Part shown: one piece after another, positions 27,459 through 36,048 of the stretch | Numbering within the stretch: the stretch's first letter is position 1 | Layout of the letters: each line of letters opens with the position of its first letter | The notes under the pieces: generated by a model | Databases searched by the model: none | Told to the model about the DNA's origin: nothing | The model's input: the letters and a program-made list of their open reading frames with translations, nothing else | Position numbers and translations under genes: made by a program | From: Betaproteobacteria bacterium | GTDB taxonomy: Bacteria > Pseudomonadota > Gammaproteobacteria > Burkholderiales > Casimicrobiaceae | Length of the DNA stretch: 64,000 nucleotides | NCBI GenBank assembly: GCA_016717855.1 | Contig: JADKEV010000026.1 | Span: forward strand, 47,298 to 111,297 | Direction: 5' to 3'

Positions 27459-27472
27459 TTGATACCAGTCAA
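27459..27472. promoter_or_regulatory. FNR/Dnr-like box, nirS side
   Basis: TTGATACCAGTCAA matches the FNR-family consensus TTGAT-N4-ATCAA at nine of ten positions. It lies about 87 bases before the nirS ATG and 41 bases (four helical turns, centre to centre) from the other box, so both sites face the same side of the helix. Control by an oxygen or NO sensor (FNR, Dnr, NnrR) is expected for nirS. Confidence 0.75.
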
Positions 27473-27552
27473 AGTTTTGCGGGGGGCGCGGCGGGACACT
27501 CTCGCCACCGGTTCGATACGGTTTTCAACGAGGCAGTTCAGGAGAGGCAATC

Positions 27553-29281
27553 ATGGGTGTGCGTGCAATCGGATGGGCGTCCATCGCCGTGGCGATGGGA
27601 TGGGCGTTGGGCGTTACGGGGTGGGCGCAGGAACAGAAGCACCCGGCCACCGACGCGGAAATCAAGTACCAGGCGGGCGGTTCTCCGCTGGCAGGCGTGG
27701 ACATGTACCAGGACATCAATCCCAAGGCGCCGCAGATGTCCAAGGCCGAATTCGACAAGGCGCGCCAGGTCTACTTCGAACGCTGCGCCGGCTGCCACGG
27801 CGTGCTGCGCAAGGGCGCGACCGGCAAGGCGCTGACCCCCGACCTGACCATCGGCAAGGGCACCGAGTACCTGAAGGTGTTCATCAAGTACGGCTCGCCG
27901 GCCGGCATGCCGAACTGGGGCACGTCGGGCGAACTGACCGACGCCGAAGTCGACCTGATGGCGCGCTACGTGCAGCAGACGCCGCCGCAGCCGCCCGAAT
28001 TCGGCATGGCCGACATGAAGAAGACCTGGAAGGTCATCGTGCCGCCGGACAAGCGGCCGGCGAAGAAGATGAACAAGTACAACATCGACAACATCTTCTC
28101 GACGACGCTGCGCGACACGGGCGAAGTCGCGCTGATCGACGGCGACACCAAGAAGATCATCAACATCGTCAAGACCGGCTACGCGGTGCACATCTCGCGC
28201 ATGTCGGCCTCGGGGCGCTACCTGTTCGTGATCGGGCGCGACGCCAAGATCAACATGATCGACCTGTGGATGGAGAAGCCCGACAACGTCGCCGAGATCC
28301 GCGTCGGCCTCGAGGCGCGCTCGGTCGACACGTCGAAATTCAAGGGCTACGAGGACAAGCTCGCGATCGCCGGCGCCTACTGGCCGCCGCAGTACGTGCT
28401 GATGAAGGGCGACACGCTCGAGCCGCTGAAGATGCAGTCCACGCGCGGCACCACGGTCGACACGCAGGAATACCACCCCGAGCCGCGCGTCGCGTCGATC
28501 GTCGCCACGCACGACAAGCCGCAGTTCATCATCAACGTCAAGGAAACCGGCAAGATCCTGATGGTCGACTACAAGGACATCAACAACCTGACGACGACGG
28601 AAATACCGGCCGCGCGCTTCCTGCACGACGGCGGCTGGGACTCGACCGGGCGCTACTTGATGGTGGCCGCCAACCAGTCGAACAAGATCGCGGTGGTCGA
28701 CGCGAAGGAAGGCAAGCTCGCGGCGCTGGTCGACGTCGGCAAGATCCCGCACCCGGGGCGCGGCGCCAACTTCGTGCATCCGAAGTTCGGTCCGGTCTGG
28801 GCGACCGGCCACCTGGGCGACGAGACGATCTCGCTGATCGGCACCGATCCCAAGGGCCACAAGAAGGACGCGTGGAAAGTCTGCCAGACGCTGGAAGGCT
28901 CAGGGCGGCGGCAACCTGTTCATCAAGACCCATCCGAAGTCGACGAACCTGTGGGTCGACACGCCGCTGAACCCGGATCCGAAGATCAGCCAGTCGATCG
29001 CGGTCTTCGACGTCAAGAACCTCGACAAGCCTTTCGAGGTGCTGCCGATCGGCGAATGGGCCGGAATCAGCGACGGCGGCGCCAAGCGCATCACGCAGCC
29101 CGAGTACAACAAGGCGGGCGACGAGGTCTGGTTCGCCGTGTGGTCGGCCAAGGACAAGCAGTCGGCGCTGGTCGTCGTCGACGACAAGACGCTCAAGCTC
29201 AAGGCCGTGATCAAGGATCCGAAGATGATCACCCCGACCGGCCACTTCAACGTCTACAACACGCAGCACGACATCTACTGA
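27553..29281 (+). CDS. nirS: Cytochrome cd1 nitrite reductase, one-base insertion
   Basis: NirS reduces nitrite to nitric oxide in the periplasm. There is a signal peptide, a cytochrome c domain with CAGCH at 78-82, and a d1 propeller including EYHPEPRVASIVATHDKP and GKIPHPGRGANFVHPKFGPVW. At 28900 an extra T in GGCTCAGGGCGG shifts the frame. Without it the protein continues EGQGGGNLFIKTHPKS and ends FNVYNTQHDIY at 29281, about 575 residues, normal for NirS. The downstream part is highly conserved, so a working gene with a sequence error is likely. nirM follows 10 bases later. Confidence 0.93.
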
Positions 29282-29291
29282 GGAGCCGACG

Positions 29292-29606
29292 ATGCGCAAC
29301 ATCCTGACATTTACCTGCATGGCTGGATTGCTGGTCGCGGCCGGCGCCGCGCAAGCCAGCCAGGCCCTCGCGGAAAAGCAGGGCTGCACGGCCTGCCACC
29401 AGGTCGACAAGAAGATCATCGGCCCGACGTACAACGACGTCGCGAAGAAGTACAAGGGCGACAAGGAAGCCGCCGCCAAACTCGCGGTGAAGGTCAAGAA
29501 AGGCGGCGCGGGTGTCTGGGGGCCGATCCCGATGCCGCCCAACGACAAGGTCAGCGAGGCTGACGCGAAAACGCTGGTCGACTGGGTGTTGTCGCTCGCG
29601 AAGTAG
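29292..29606 (+). CDS. nirM: Cytochrome c-551/c8-type electron donor
   Basis: This 104-residue secreted class I cytochrome c has a signal peptide (CMAGLLVAAGAAQA), a heme site CTACH at 32-36 and axial Met in GPIPMPPN. It matches cytochrome c-551/c8, which donates electrons to NirS. It starts 10 bases after nirS with its own GAGGAG-type site. A rho-independent terminator follows. Assignment as NirM rests on family and position. Confidence 0.92.
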   Translation: MRNILTFTCMAGLLVAAGAAQASQALAEKQGCTACHQVDKKIIGPTYNDVAKKYKGDKEAAAKLAVKVKKGGAGVWGPIPMPPNDKVSEADAKTLVDWVLSLAK

Positions 29607-29628
29607 CGGGCAACAGGTATCCCGATTC

Positions 29629-29658
29629 CGGCGGTCCCCGTGGCCGCCGTCTTTTTTT
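29629..29658 (+). terminator. Rho-independent terminator after nirM
   Basis: CGGCGG at 29629-29634 pairs with CCGCCG at 29644-29649, with further CC/GG pairing inside, followed by TCTTTTTTT to 29658. It lies 23 bases after the nirM stop and closes the nirS-nirM transcript. Confidence 0.8.
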
Positions 29659-29730
29659 GGGGGACGAGGGGCTGTCGAGCCAGCGGCAACGGCGCTGTTC
29701 AAGCGCAGTTGAAATGCGCGCCTGCCATGT

Positions 29731-30825
29731 TCAACCCTGCTGCGGTGGCCGCGCGCCAGGCGGCCGGGCATGGCCCATCTCGCGGAGCAGGGCTTGCGCG
29801 CGCGCGTGCGCCGAATCGGCCGCAAGGGCGTCGTACAGCGCAGCGCGGGCGCCCGCCTCGTCGCCGCGCCCCAGCAGCACCAGGGCGAGGTTGCAGAGCA
29901 GGTCGGGGTCGCCCGGACGGACCGCGACGGCCAGCACCTGGTGCGCCAGCGCGGCGGCGCCATCGCCCTGGCGGAGCGCCAGCATCGAGAGCAGATTGAG
30001 TGCGTGCGGATCGTTCTGGCTGATGGCCAGGACGCCGCGTGCGGCGGCCATCGCGGCATCGAGGCGGCCGGCCCCCGCGGCCGCGGCCGCCTCGCTCAAT
30101 AGCGCGCCGCAGCGCTCGAAGTGCGCATCGCTGGCCGCGGCCCACTTGGCGTACACGTAGTCGCGCAGGCGCGCGAAATCGGCGCCGGCCACGTTGCCTC
30201 CGCCGCCGCCGCCCGACGTGCCCGCATCCGCGTGCCACCTGAAGGTCGCCTGCGGATAGTCGGCGAATGGCGTGTGCTGCGCGATCTGCAGCGCCAGGTC
30301 CCAGTCCTCGTGCAGATGCAGGTTGGGGTCGAAGGCGAGGCCATGCGCCAATAGCGAGCGGTGGAACAACAGCGTCGAGAGGTGGACGAAGTTGCGCGCA
30401 TAGAGTTCCGACAGTGCGAAGCGCTGGCCCCAGACCTCCGTGCGGCCGTTGCGAAACGTGGCCAGCGCGCGGCCGGTGACGGCGCGCGCCGCCGGATTCG
30501 CCGCGGCGGCGGTCACCAGGCCCGCAATGTGGCCGGGCAGCAACTCATCATCGTCGTCGAGGAAGGTGATCCAGTCGCCGGTCGCGGCGTGGATGCCCGC
30601 GTCGGCCGCTTCGGCGCGGTGCAGGGGGCTCTGCGGCCGCACCTCGATAATCCGGCACGAGCCGATCGCGCCCGGCAGCGCGGGGTGGTCGCTCCCCGAA
30701 GCGGCGACGATCACGATCTCGATCGCGGGATGGTCCTGTGCCGCGATCGACGCGAGCGCGCGCTCGAGCGTCGGGCGCCCGATGCTGCGGACGACGATGC
30801 TGACTGATGGCGGCGGCGCAGTCAT
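29731..30825 (-). CDS. Family 2 glycosyltransferase with TPR-like tail
   Basis: This 364-residue protein has a GT-A domain: VSIVVRSIGRPTLERALASI at the start, GDWITFLDDDDELLPGH (the nucleotide-sugar/metal DDD motif near 87-103) and HEDWDLALQIAQH near 180, typical of GT2 enzymes. From about 250 on, Ala-rich helices with a TPR rhythm (GDPDLLCNLALVLLGRGDEAGARAALYDAL) likely make protein contacts. The ATG at 30825 starts the conserved strand. Acceptor and sugar unknown. It follows the lipoprotein gene on the same strand but is separated from it by a strong hairpin. Confidence 0.85.
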   Translation of the reverse strand: MTAPPPSVSIVVRSIGRPTLERALASIAAQDHPAIEIVIVAASGSDHPALPGAIGSCRIIEVRPQSPLHRAEAADAGIHAATGDWITFLDDDDELLPGHIAGLVTAAAANPAARAVTGRALATFRNGRTEVWGQRFALSELYARNFVHLSTLLFHRSLLAHGLAFDPNLHLHEDWDLALQIAQHTPFADYPQATFRWHADAGTSGGGGGGNVAGADFARLRDYVYAKWAAASDAHFERCGALLSEAAAAAGAGRLDAAMAAARGVLAISQNDPHALNLLSMLALRQGDGAAALAHQVLAVAVRPGDPDLLCNLALVLLGRGDEAGARAALYDALAADSAHARAQALLREMGHARPPGARPPQQG

Positions 30826-30838
30826 CGGATGCGGGATG

Positions 30839-30876
30839 AAGAAAGCCGGCGCCACCATCGTGGCGCCGGCTTTCTT
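30839..30876. terminator. Strong bidirectional hairpin terminator
   Basis: A perfect 17-base inverted repeat (30839-30855 with 30860-30876, 4-base loop CATC) has an AAGAAA/TTTCTT outer end. It lies 20 bases past the stop of the minus-strand lipoprotein gene and just before the glycosyltransferase ATG, so it should end the lipoprotein transcript. Confidence 0.8.
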
Positions 30877-30895
30877 GCTTGCTGCAGCGGGCCTG

Positions 30896-31264
30896 TTACT
30901 TCTTCGGCGCCATCGCATCCTTGGCGGCCGTCGTGGCTTTGCTGGCGGCGTCCTTGGCGGCGTCGGCTGCCTTGCCGGCGGCATCCTTGGCGGCGTCGGC
31001 TGCCTTGGTGGCGGCATCCTTGGCAGCATCGCCAGCGGCGGCAGCGGCGTCCTTGGCGGCATCGCCGACCTTCACGGCGGCATCCTTGGCGGCGTCGGCG
31101 GCTTTGACGGCGGCGTCCTTCGCGGCGTCAGCCGATGCGGCGGCGGCAGCAGCGGGCGCCGGTGCGGCAGCCGGTGCGACGGTGGGGGCCGGGGGAGCGG
31201 GCTTGTCGCCGCAAGCGGCGAGGCCGAGGGCCAGCAGAGCAACAGCGATCAGGGACTTGTTCAT
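30896..31264 (-). CDS. Lipoprotein with seven 11-residue LEA/apolipoprotein-like repeats
   Basis: This is a 122-residue lipoprotein. The signal and lipobox LGLAAC place the lipidated Cys at 18. A Pro/Ala linker follows to residue 45, then exactly seven 11-residue repeats (46-122) of the pattern DAAKDAAxKAA, giving an alternating charged, amphipathic helix like group 3 LEA proteins. Such helices can bind membranes or protect dry proteins; in other bacteria Ala/Lys-rich lipoproteins (Lpp-like) tether the envelope. It ends KK, reminiscent of the Lpp C-terminal lysine. The true role is unknown. Confidence 0.8.
   Translation of the reverse strand: MNKSLIAVALLALGLAACGDKPAPPAPTVAPAAAPAPAAAAAASADAAKDAAVKAADAAKDAAVKVGDAAKDAAAAAGDAAKDAATKAADAAKDAAGKAADAAKDAASKATTAAKDAMAPKK
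30899..31129. repeat. 33-base tandem repeat array encoding 11-residue units
   Basis: Seven 33-base units in a row encode the repeats of the lipoprotein. The units differ at several positions, including third codon positions, so they are maintained as protein repeats rather than being recent identical duplications. Confidence 0.85.
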
Positions 31265-31488
31265 TTTTGAATTTCCTTAAGGAGTGTACACAGTAGGGGA
31301 TGGAACCATCGGCTCCTGCACCAAAACCGACCGTTTCATGACGCTAACCGGAGGGCGAAAACATAGCCGACTTTGCATTCTCGCACATTTTCCGTTCCAA
31401 TTCAACGCTCTTGTGCAGTGCGTCAACCGTTCCGGGCGGGCTCGCGCAAAGGGCAGGGCTGCGCTCGCGGGCATGGCAAGACAGCGAA

Positions 31489-31941
31489 TCAAAGCGTCCC
31501 GACGAACTCCAGCACCGCTTCGGCGTGACCCGCGACCTTCACCCCGCGCCACTCCTTGACCAGCACGCCCTTGGCGTCGATGACGAAAGTGCTGCGCTCG
31601 ATCCCGCGCACCTGCTTGCCGTACATGTTCTTCATCTTGATCACGCCGAACTGGGCACAGAGCTTTTCGTCGGGATCGGAAATGAGCTCGAACGGGAACT
31701 CGAACTTCGCCTTGAAATTCTCGTGCGACTTCAGGCTGTCGCGCGATATACCGGCGACGACGCAGCCGAGCCGCGCGAACTTCGGATGCAGGTCGCGAAA
31801 CGCCTGGCTCTCGGTCGTGCAGCCCGGCGTGTTGTCCTTGGGGTAGAAGTACAGCACGACGGGGTGACCCTTGTGGGCCGCGAGATGGAACTCGCCGCCG
31901 GTCGCGGCGGCGGTGAAATCGGCAACTTTCTTTCCCAGCAT
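31489..31941 (-). CDS. bcp: Bcp-type peroxiredoxin (thiol peroxidase)
   Basis: This 150-residue peroxiredoxin of the Bcp/PrxQ family reduces hydroperoxides in the cytoplasm. The peroxidatic Cys41 is in YPKDNTPGCTTES. E. coli Bcp has a resolving Cys five residues later, but here that position is Gln, so the enzyme must use a more distant Cys (LGCVV or KLCAQFG) or an external thiol. The start at 31941 (MLGKKVADFTA) is where homology begins. It is 10 bases downstream of the aldo-keto reductase gene. Confidence 0.93.
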   Translation of the reverse strand: MLGKKVADFTAAATGGEFHLAAHKGHPVVLYFYPKDNTPGCTTESQAFRDLHPKFARLGCVVAGISRDSLKSHENFKAKFEFPFELISDPDEKLCAQFGVIKMKNMYGKQVRGIERSTFVIDAKGVLVKEWRGVKVAGHAEAVLEFVGTL

Positions 31942-31951
31942 GATGGTTCTC

Positions 31952-32992
31952 CTATTGCGCGGGTTCGAGGTAGGCGGCGTGGATGCGCTCGATTTCGGCG
32001 ATGGCATCGGCGGGGAGCGTCGTCGCGGCCGAGGCGATGTTCTCCTTGAGTTGTTCCATCGTGGTCGCGCCGATGATGTTGCTGCCGACGAACCAGCGGT
32101 CGTTGACCCACGCCAGCGCCAGCGTCGCCGGCGACATGCCGAGCTGCGTGGCGAGGTCGAAGTACGGCTGCATCGCGGCGGCGAGGCCCGGGCGCCGGTA
32201 GCGCGTCCCGAAATTGTTGTCGAACAAGGCCAGCCGCGAGTTCGGCGCATAGCCGGCGCGATGCTTGCCCGTGAGCTGGCCGAACGCCAGCGGGCTGTAG
32301 GCCAGCAGCGCCACTTTTTCGTGGTGCGTGAATTCGGTCAGCGCCTGCTCGAACGTCCGGTTGATCAGGCTGTTCGCGTTCTGGATCGACACGACGCGGG
32401 GCAACTGGTGCCGGTCGGCGAGCTGGAGGAAGCGCATGACGCCGTACGGCGTTTCGTTGGACAGGCCGATGTAGCGGACCTTGCCGGACGTGACGATCCG
32501 GTCGAGCGCCTCGAGCTGTTCGAGTATAGGCGTCGCGTCCTGCCGGTCCTTGTCCGGATCGAACTGCCACTCGCCGAACAGCGGCGTGTAGCGCTCGGGC
32601 CAGTGGATCTGGTACAGGTCGAGGTAGTCGGTCTGCAGCCGCGCCAGGCTGGTGTCGATCGCCGCGGTGATCTGTTCCCCGGTGAGCTTGGGCCCGTTGC
32701 GGATCCACGTGACCTGCCGCGCCGGCCCCGCGACCTTCGAGGCGAGCACGATCTTGTCGCGCGGCTGGCGCTTCAGCCAGGTGCCGATGTACTCCTCGGT
32801 CTTGCCTTGCGTGTGCGCGCGCGTCGGCACCGGATACATCTCGGCCGCGTCGATGAAGTTCACGCCGTGGGCCAGCGCGTAGTCCAGCTGCGCATGCGCG
32901 TCGGCCTCGGTGTTCTGCTGGCCCCAGGTCATCGTGCCCAGGCAGATCTTCGAAACGTCGAGCTCGCTGGTTCCCAGCTTTCTGTGTTCCAA
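31952..32992 (-). CDS. NADP(H)-dependent aldo-keto reductase, Tas type
   Basis: This 346-residue aldo-keto reductase resembles E. coli Tas and runs from MEHRKLGTSELDVSKICLGTMTWG to a full barrel. The catalytic tetrad is visible: Asp and Tyr in NFIDAAEMYPVPT, Lys in VLASKVAG and His in LDLYQIHWPERY. NADPH contacts lie in the C-terminal GSNIIGATTMEQL segment. Natural substrate unknown. It sits between arnD and bcp, all on the minus strand with short gaps, so it may share the arn transcript. Confidence 0.92.
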   Translation of the reverse strand: MEHRKLGTSELDVSKICLGTMTWGQQNTEADAHAQLDYALAHGVNFIDAAEMYPVPTRAHTQGKTEEYIGTWLKRQPRDKIVLASKVAGPARQVTWIRNGPKLTGEQITAAIDTSLARLQTDYLDLYQIHWPERYTPLFGEWQFDPDKDRQDATPILEQLEALDRIVTSGKVRYIGLSNETPYGVMRFLQLADRHQLPRVVSIQNANSLINRTFEQALTEFTHHEKVALLAYSPLAFGQLTGKHRAGYAPNSRLALFDNNFGTRYRRPGLAAAMQPYFDLATQLGMSPATLALAWVNDRWFVGSNIIGATTMEQLKENIASAATTLPADAIAEIERIHAAYLEPAQ

Positions 32993-33002
32993 TGCTTTCT
33001 CC

Positions 33003-33992
33003 TTAAAGATTCTTCAGGAACTCGATGCCTTGCAGCATCAGTGTTCCCGACCTGCCGGGCACCTCGCCATAGATCACTTCGTGCCGCGGCAGCTGGTCGA
33101 CGACGATGGATTCGAAGATCGCCCGCGTCGTCGTCAGCGTGTAGCCTTGCTCGCGCCAGCCGGCCAGCAGCTGCTCGAACTGGGGCAGCAGCTTCATCCC
33201 TTCCAGTTCGGCATGCAGGGTGAAGATGTGCGCGTGGGCCGGCGCGGCGGCCGCGTCGAGTGCGCCAACCGGATCGGCTGCCACGCCGGCGGCCGCGGCC
33301 GGCGCCGCCGCCGCGGTGCGCGCGAGCACGCTCGCCGCGACGTTGTCCAGCGTCACGCCATCGACGCCGATCAGTTCATCGAGCGTCGGCAGCGTCGTCG
33401 GCAACTGCGGGCAGCGGATCAGCTCGGCATTGGTGACGGGCAGGAACGGGTGCGTGCCGCGGCCGTCGGAGCAGTACTCGAAGCCCAGCTGCTGGGTGAG
33501 CCGCAGTGCGTGCCGGTTCATCTGCCAGCCGGCCGCGCCGTGCGTGCGCGGACGCTCACCGAAGATCGACTCGAACCGGTTCACCGCGAGATTGACTTCG
33601 CGTTGCGTCCATTCCGCGTCGGCCGCGGCCACGCCATCCTGCCAGCGCACGTGGTCCCAGCAGTGGATGCCGACTTCGAAGCCGGCATCGCGCACGCGGC
33701 GCATGATGTCGGCGCACAGCCCCGAGGGCCGGCCGATGTCGGGGCCCGGCAGCAGCGTGCCGTTGAGCAGCGTGCGCAGCCCGTAATGCTCCAGCACCGA
33801 CGTGCGCGAGACTTTTTTCAGGAAGCCACGCCGGAACACCCGCTTGATCGCGCGCCCGGTATGGTCCGGCCCCAGGCTGAACAGGAAAGTCGCCCGCGCG
33901 CCATGGCGGTGCAGCGCCTCGACCAGCCGCGGCACGCCTTCCCGGGTGCCGCGCCATGTGTCGACATCGATCTTGAGCCCGAGCAGCGGCAT
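33003..33992 (-). CDS. arnD: 4-deoxy-4-formamido-L-arabinose-phosphoundecaprenol deformylase
   Basis: This is a 329-residue NodB-fold deacetylase. MPLLGLKIDVDTWRGT holds the Asp of the metal site, and GFEVGIHCWDHVRWQD the His pair. ArnD removes the formyl group from undecaprenyl-phosphate-L-Ara4FN, making the pathway irreversible. The start codon overlaps the previous gene's stop by one base (TGATG at 33990-33994), showing coupling. An Ala-rich insertion near 240-262 lengthens it beyond E. coli ArnD (296). Confidence 0.93.
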   Translation of the reverse strand: MPLLGLKIDVDTWRGTREGVPRLVEALHRHGARATFLFSLGPDHTGRAIKRVFRRGFLKKVSRTSVLEHYGLRTLLNGTLLPGPDIGRPSGLCADIMRRVRDAGFEVGIHCWDHVRWQDGVAAADAEWTQREVNLAVNRFESIFGERPRTHGAAGWQMNRHALRLTQQLGFEYCSDGRGTHPFLPVTNAELIRCPQLPTTLPTLDELIGVDGVTLDNVAASVLARTAAAAPAAAAGVAADPVGALDAAAAPAHAHIFTLHAELEGMKLLPQFEQLLAGWREQGYTLTTTRAIFESIVVDQLPRHEVIYGEVPGRSGTLMLQGIEFLKNL

Positions 33993-35034
33993 CAGTCGAC
34001 CAGCTGCCGCGCTTCGAGCACCTGCCCGCGATACGCGTCGAAGATGTGCTTCAACGCGTCCTTCATCGTGACCGTCGGCTTCCACGCGAGGTCGCGCATC
34101 GTGTTGTCGATGTTGGGCACGCGGTTCTGCACGTCCTGGTAGCCGGCGCCATAGTAGGCGTCGGCGGTGGTGTCGACGATCCGCACCTGCTTCGCCGTCG
34201 GCGCGTACTCCGGATAGGTGAGCGCCAGGTCGAGCATCATCGTCGCCAGGTCGCGGACGGAGAAGTTGTTGGCCGGGTTGCCGATGTTGTAGATCTTGCC
34301 CGAGGCGATGTGTTCCGGATTGTCGATGATCTTCATCAACGCCGCGACGCCGTCGTCGATGTAGGTGAATGCGCGCTTCTGCGTGCCGCCGTCGACCAGC
34401 TTGATGGTCTCGCCGCGGACGATGTGGCCCAGGAACTGCGTGATCACGCGCGAGGAGCCTTCCTTCGCGGTGTTGATCGAATCCAGTCCCGAGCCTATCC
34501 AGTTGAACGGCCGGAACAGCGTGTAGTCGAGTCCCTGCTGCATCCCGTAGGCGTGGATCACGCGGTCCATCAATTGCTTGGCGCAGGCGTAGATCCAGCG
34601 CGGCTTGTTGATCGGGCCCAGCACCAGTTCCGAGCGCTCGGGGTCGAACTCGTCGTCGTGGCACATTCCGTAGACCTCGGAGGTGGACGGAAAGATAATC
34701 CGTTTCTTGTACTTGACGCAGGAGCGGACGATGGGCAGGTTGGCCTCGAAGTCGAGCTCGAACACGCGCAGCGGGTCGGTGACGTAGGTCGCCGGCGTGG
34801 CGATCGCCACCAGCGGCAGCACCGTGTCGCACTTCTTGATGTGGTACTCGATCCACTCGCGGTTGATCGTGATGTCGCCCTCGAAGAAGTGGAAGCGCGG
34901 CGCGTCCAGCAGGTCGCCGATGCGGTCGGCCTGCATGTCCATCCCGTAGACCTCCCAGTCGGTGGTCTTGATGATCCGCTGCGAGATGTGGTGGCCGATG
35001 AAGCCGTTGACGCCGAGGATGAGGATTTTTTCAT
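33992..35034 (-). CDS. arnA: UDP-glucuronate decarboxylase (ArnA dehydrogenase half), one-base deletion at its start
   Basis: This enzyme oxidatively decarboxylates UDP-glucuronate to UDP-4-keto-pentose. With one T added to the run at 35026-35031 (one more A in the coding strand), the gene starts MKKILILGVNGFIGHHISQ, the NAD-binding GxxGxxG Rossmann motif, and has 347 residues. As written, the first codons are out of frame. The body has the YxxxK site and LFRPFNWIGSGLDSI. In E. coli this is the C-terminal domain of ArnA; here it is a separate gene, 62 bases from the formyltransferase. Confidence 0.9.
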
Positions 35035-35096
35035 GATGCGATCCGGTGAGGGTTGCGGTGTTCGCGGCAACGAAATCCGCTGGCCTGGGGCAAGCG

Positions 35097-36026
35097 CTAT
35101 TTTCGCATGAGCGGCAACGGCACGGCGGCGCCGAACAGCCGCGCGAACTCCGCCGGCGGCAGCGGCGCGCCGTCCAGCGTGCAGGCCAGTACTTCCAGCG
35201 TGCCGGCGGCGCAGTCCGCGTAGAGGTGCCCGGCTGTGCTGCGTAGCTGCGGCGCTTCGGCGTGCACCGCCGCGGCGTCGACCAGCCGCGTGCGCTGGAT
35301 CACCAGGCGGCGGCCATCCACGTCGGTGAACGCGCCCGGATACGGAGGCGCCACGGCGCGCACCAGGTTGTGGATGCATGCCGAGGGCTGCGACCAGTCG
35401 ATGCGTCCATCTTCGGGCTTCCTGCCGCCGAAGTACGCGCCGCGGCCCAGATCCTGCCGGATCCGCGGCGCGGCGCCGGCCACCAGCGTGGGCAGCACGC
35501 CGTGCAGCGCGAGTTCGGCGGCCACCGTGACCTTGTCGAACACCTCGCCCGCCGTGTCGTCGGGCAGGATGGGCACCGCGGCCTGCGCGACGATGTCTCC
35601 GTTGTCCGGCTTTTCGGTCATGTAATGCAGCGTCGCGCCGGTCTCGGTCTCGCCATGGATGATCGCCCAGTTCACCGGCACCCGGCCGCGGTACTTCGGC
35701 AGCAGCGAGCCGTGCATGTTCAACGCCCCATGCCGCGGGATGGCCAGCAGCGGGGCCTTGAGCAGCAACCGGTAGTAGAACGAAAACAGGAAGTCCGGCT
35801 GCAGCGCCGCGATCCGCGCGACGATCTCCGGCGCGTTCGGATCCTCCGGTGTGATGCACGGGATGCCTTCCTCGGCGGCGACCTGCGCGACGCTGCGGAA
35901 CCAGATGTTCTCGGCCGGGTTGTCCTGGTGCGTCACCACCAGCGGCACGCGCACGCCTTGCGCCAGCAGCACGCGCAGGCAGCGCACGCCCACGTTGTGA
36001 TACGCGAAGACGACGGCGGTGGTCAT
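35097..36026 (-). CDS. UDP-L-Ara4N formyltransferase (ArnA N-terminal half as separate gene)
   Basis: This 309-residue formyltransferase corresponds to the N-terminal domain of E. coli ArnA, using 10-formyl-THF to make UDP-L-Ara4FN. The catalytic triad region ALNMHGSLLPKYRGRVPVNW (Asn, His) and YMTEKPDNGDIVAQ (Asp) are intact, as in methionyl-tRNA formyltransferase relatives. Its split from the dehydrogenase half is complete: it has its own stop and start. It follows arnC by 22 bases. Confidence 0.92.
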   Translation of the reverse strand: MTTAVVFAYHNVGVRCLRVLLAQGVRVPLVVTHQDNPAENIWFRSVAQVAAEEGIPCITPEDPNAPEIVARIAALQPDFLFSFYYRLLLKAPLLAIPRHGALNMHGSLLPKYRGRVPVNWAIIHGETETGATLHYMTEKPDNGDIVAQAAVPILPDDTAGEVFDKVTVAAELALHGVLPTLVAGAAPRIRQDLGRGAYFGGRKPEDGRIDWSQPSACIHNLVRAVAPPYPGAFTDVDGRRLVIQRTRLVDAAAVHAEAPQLRSTAGHLYADCAAGTLEVLACTLDGAPLPPAEFARLFGAAVPLPLMRK

Positions 36027-36048
36027 GGCGCGCGGGGCGGGCGCCGCA

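Noticed and set aside
27553..28913. A truncated, non-functional NirS
   Set aside because: The downstream frame continues the NirS sequence without loss to the usual C-terminus; one inserted T at 28900 explains the break.
30899..31129. CRISPR-like regularly spaced repeats
   Set aside because: The 33-base periodicity encodes 11-residue protein repeats in frame, with no unique spacers.
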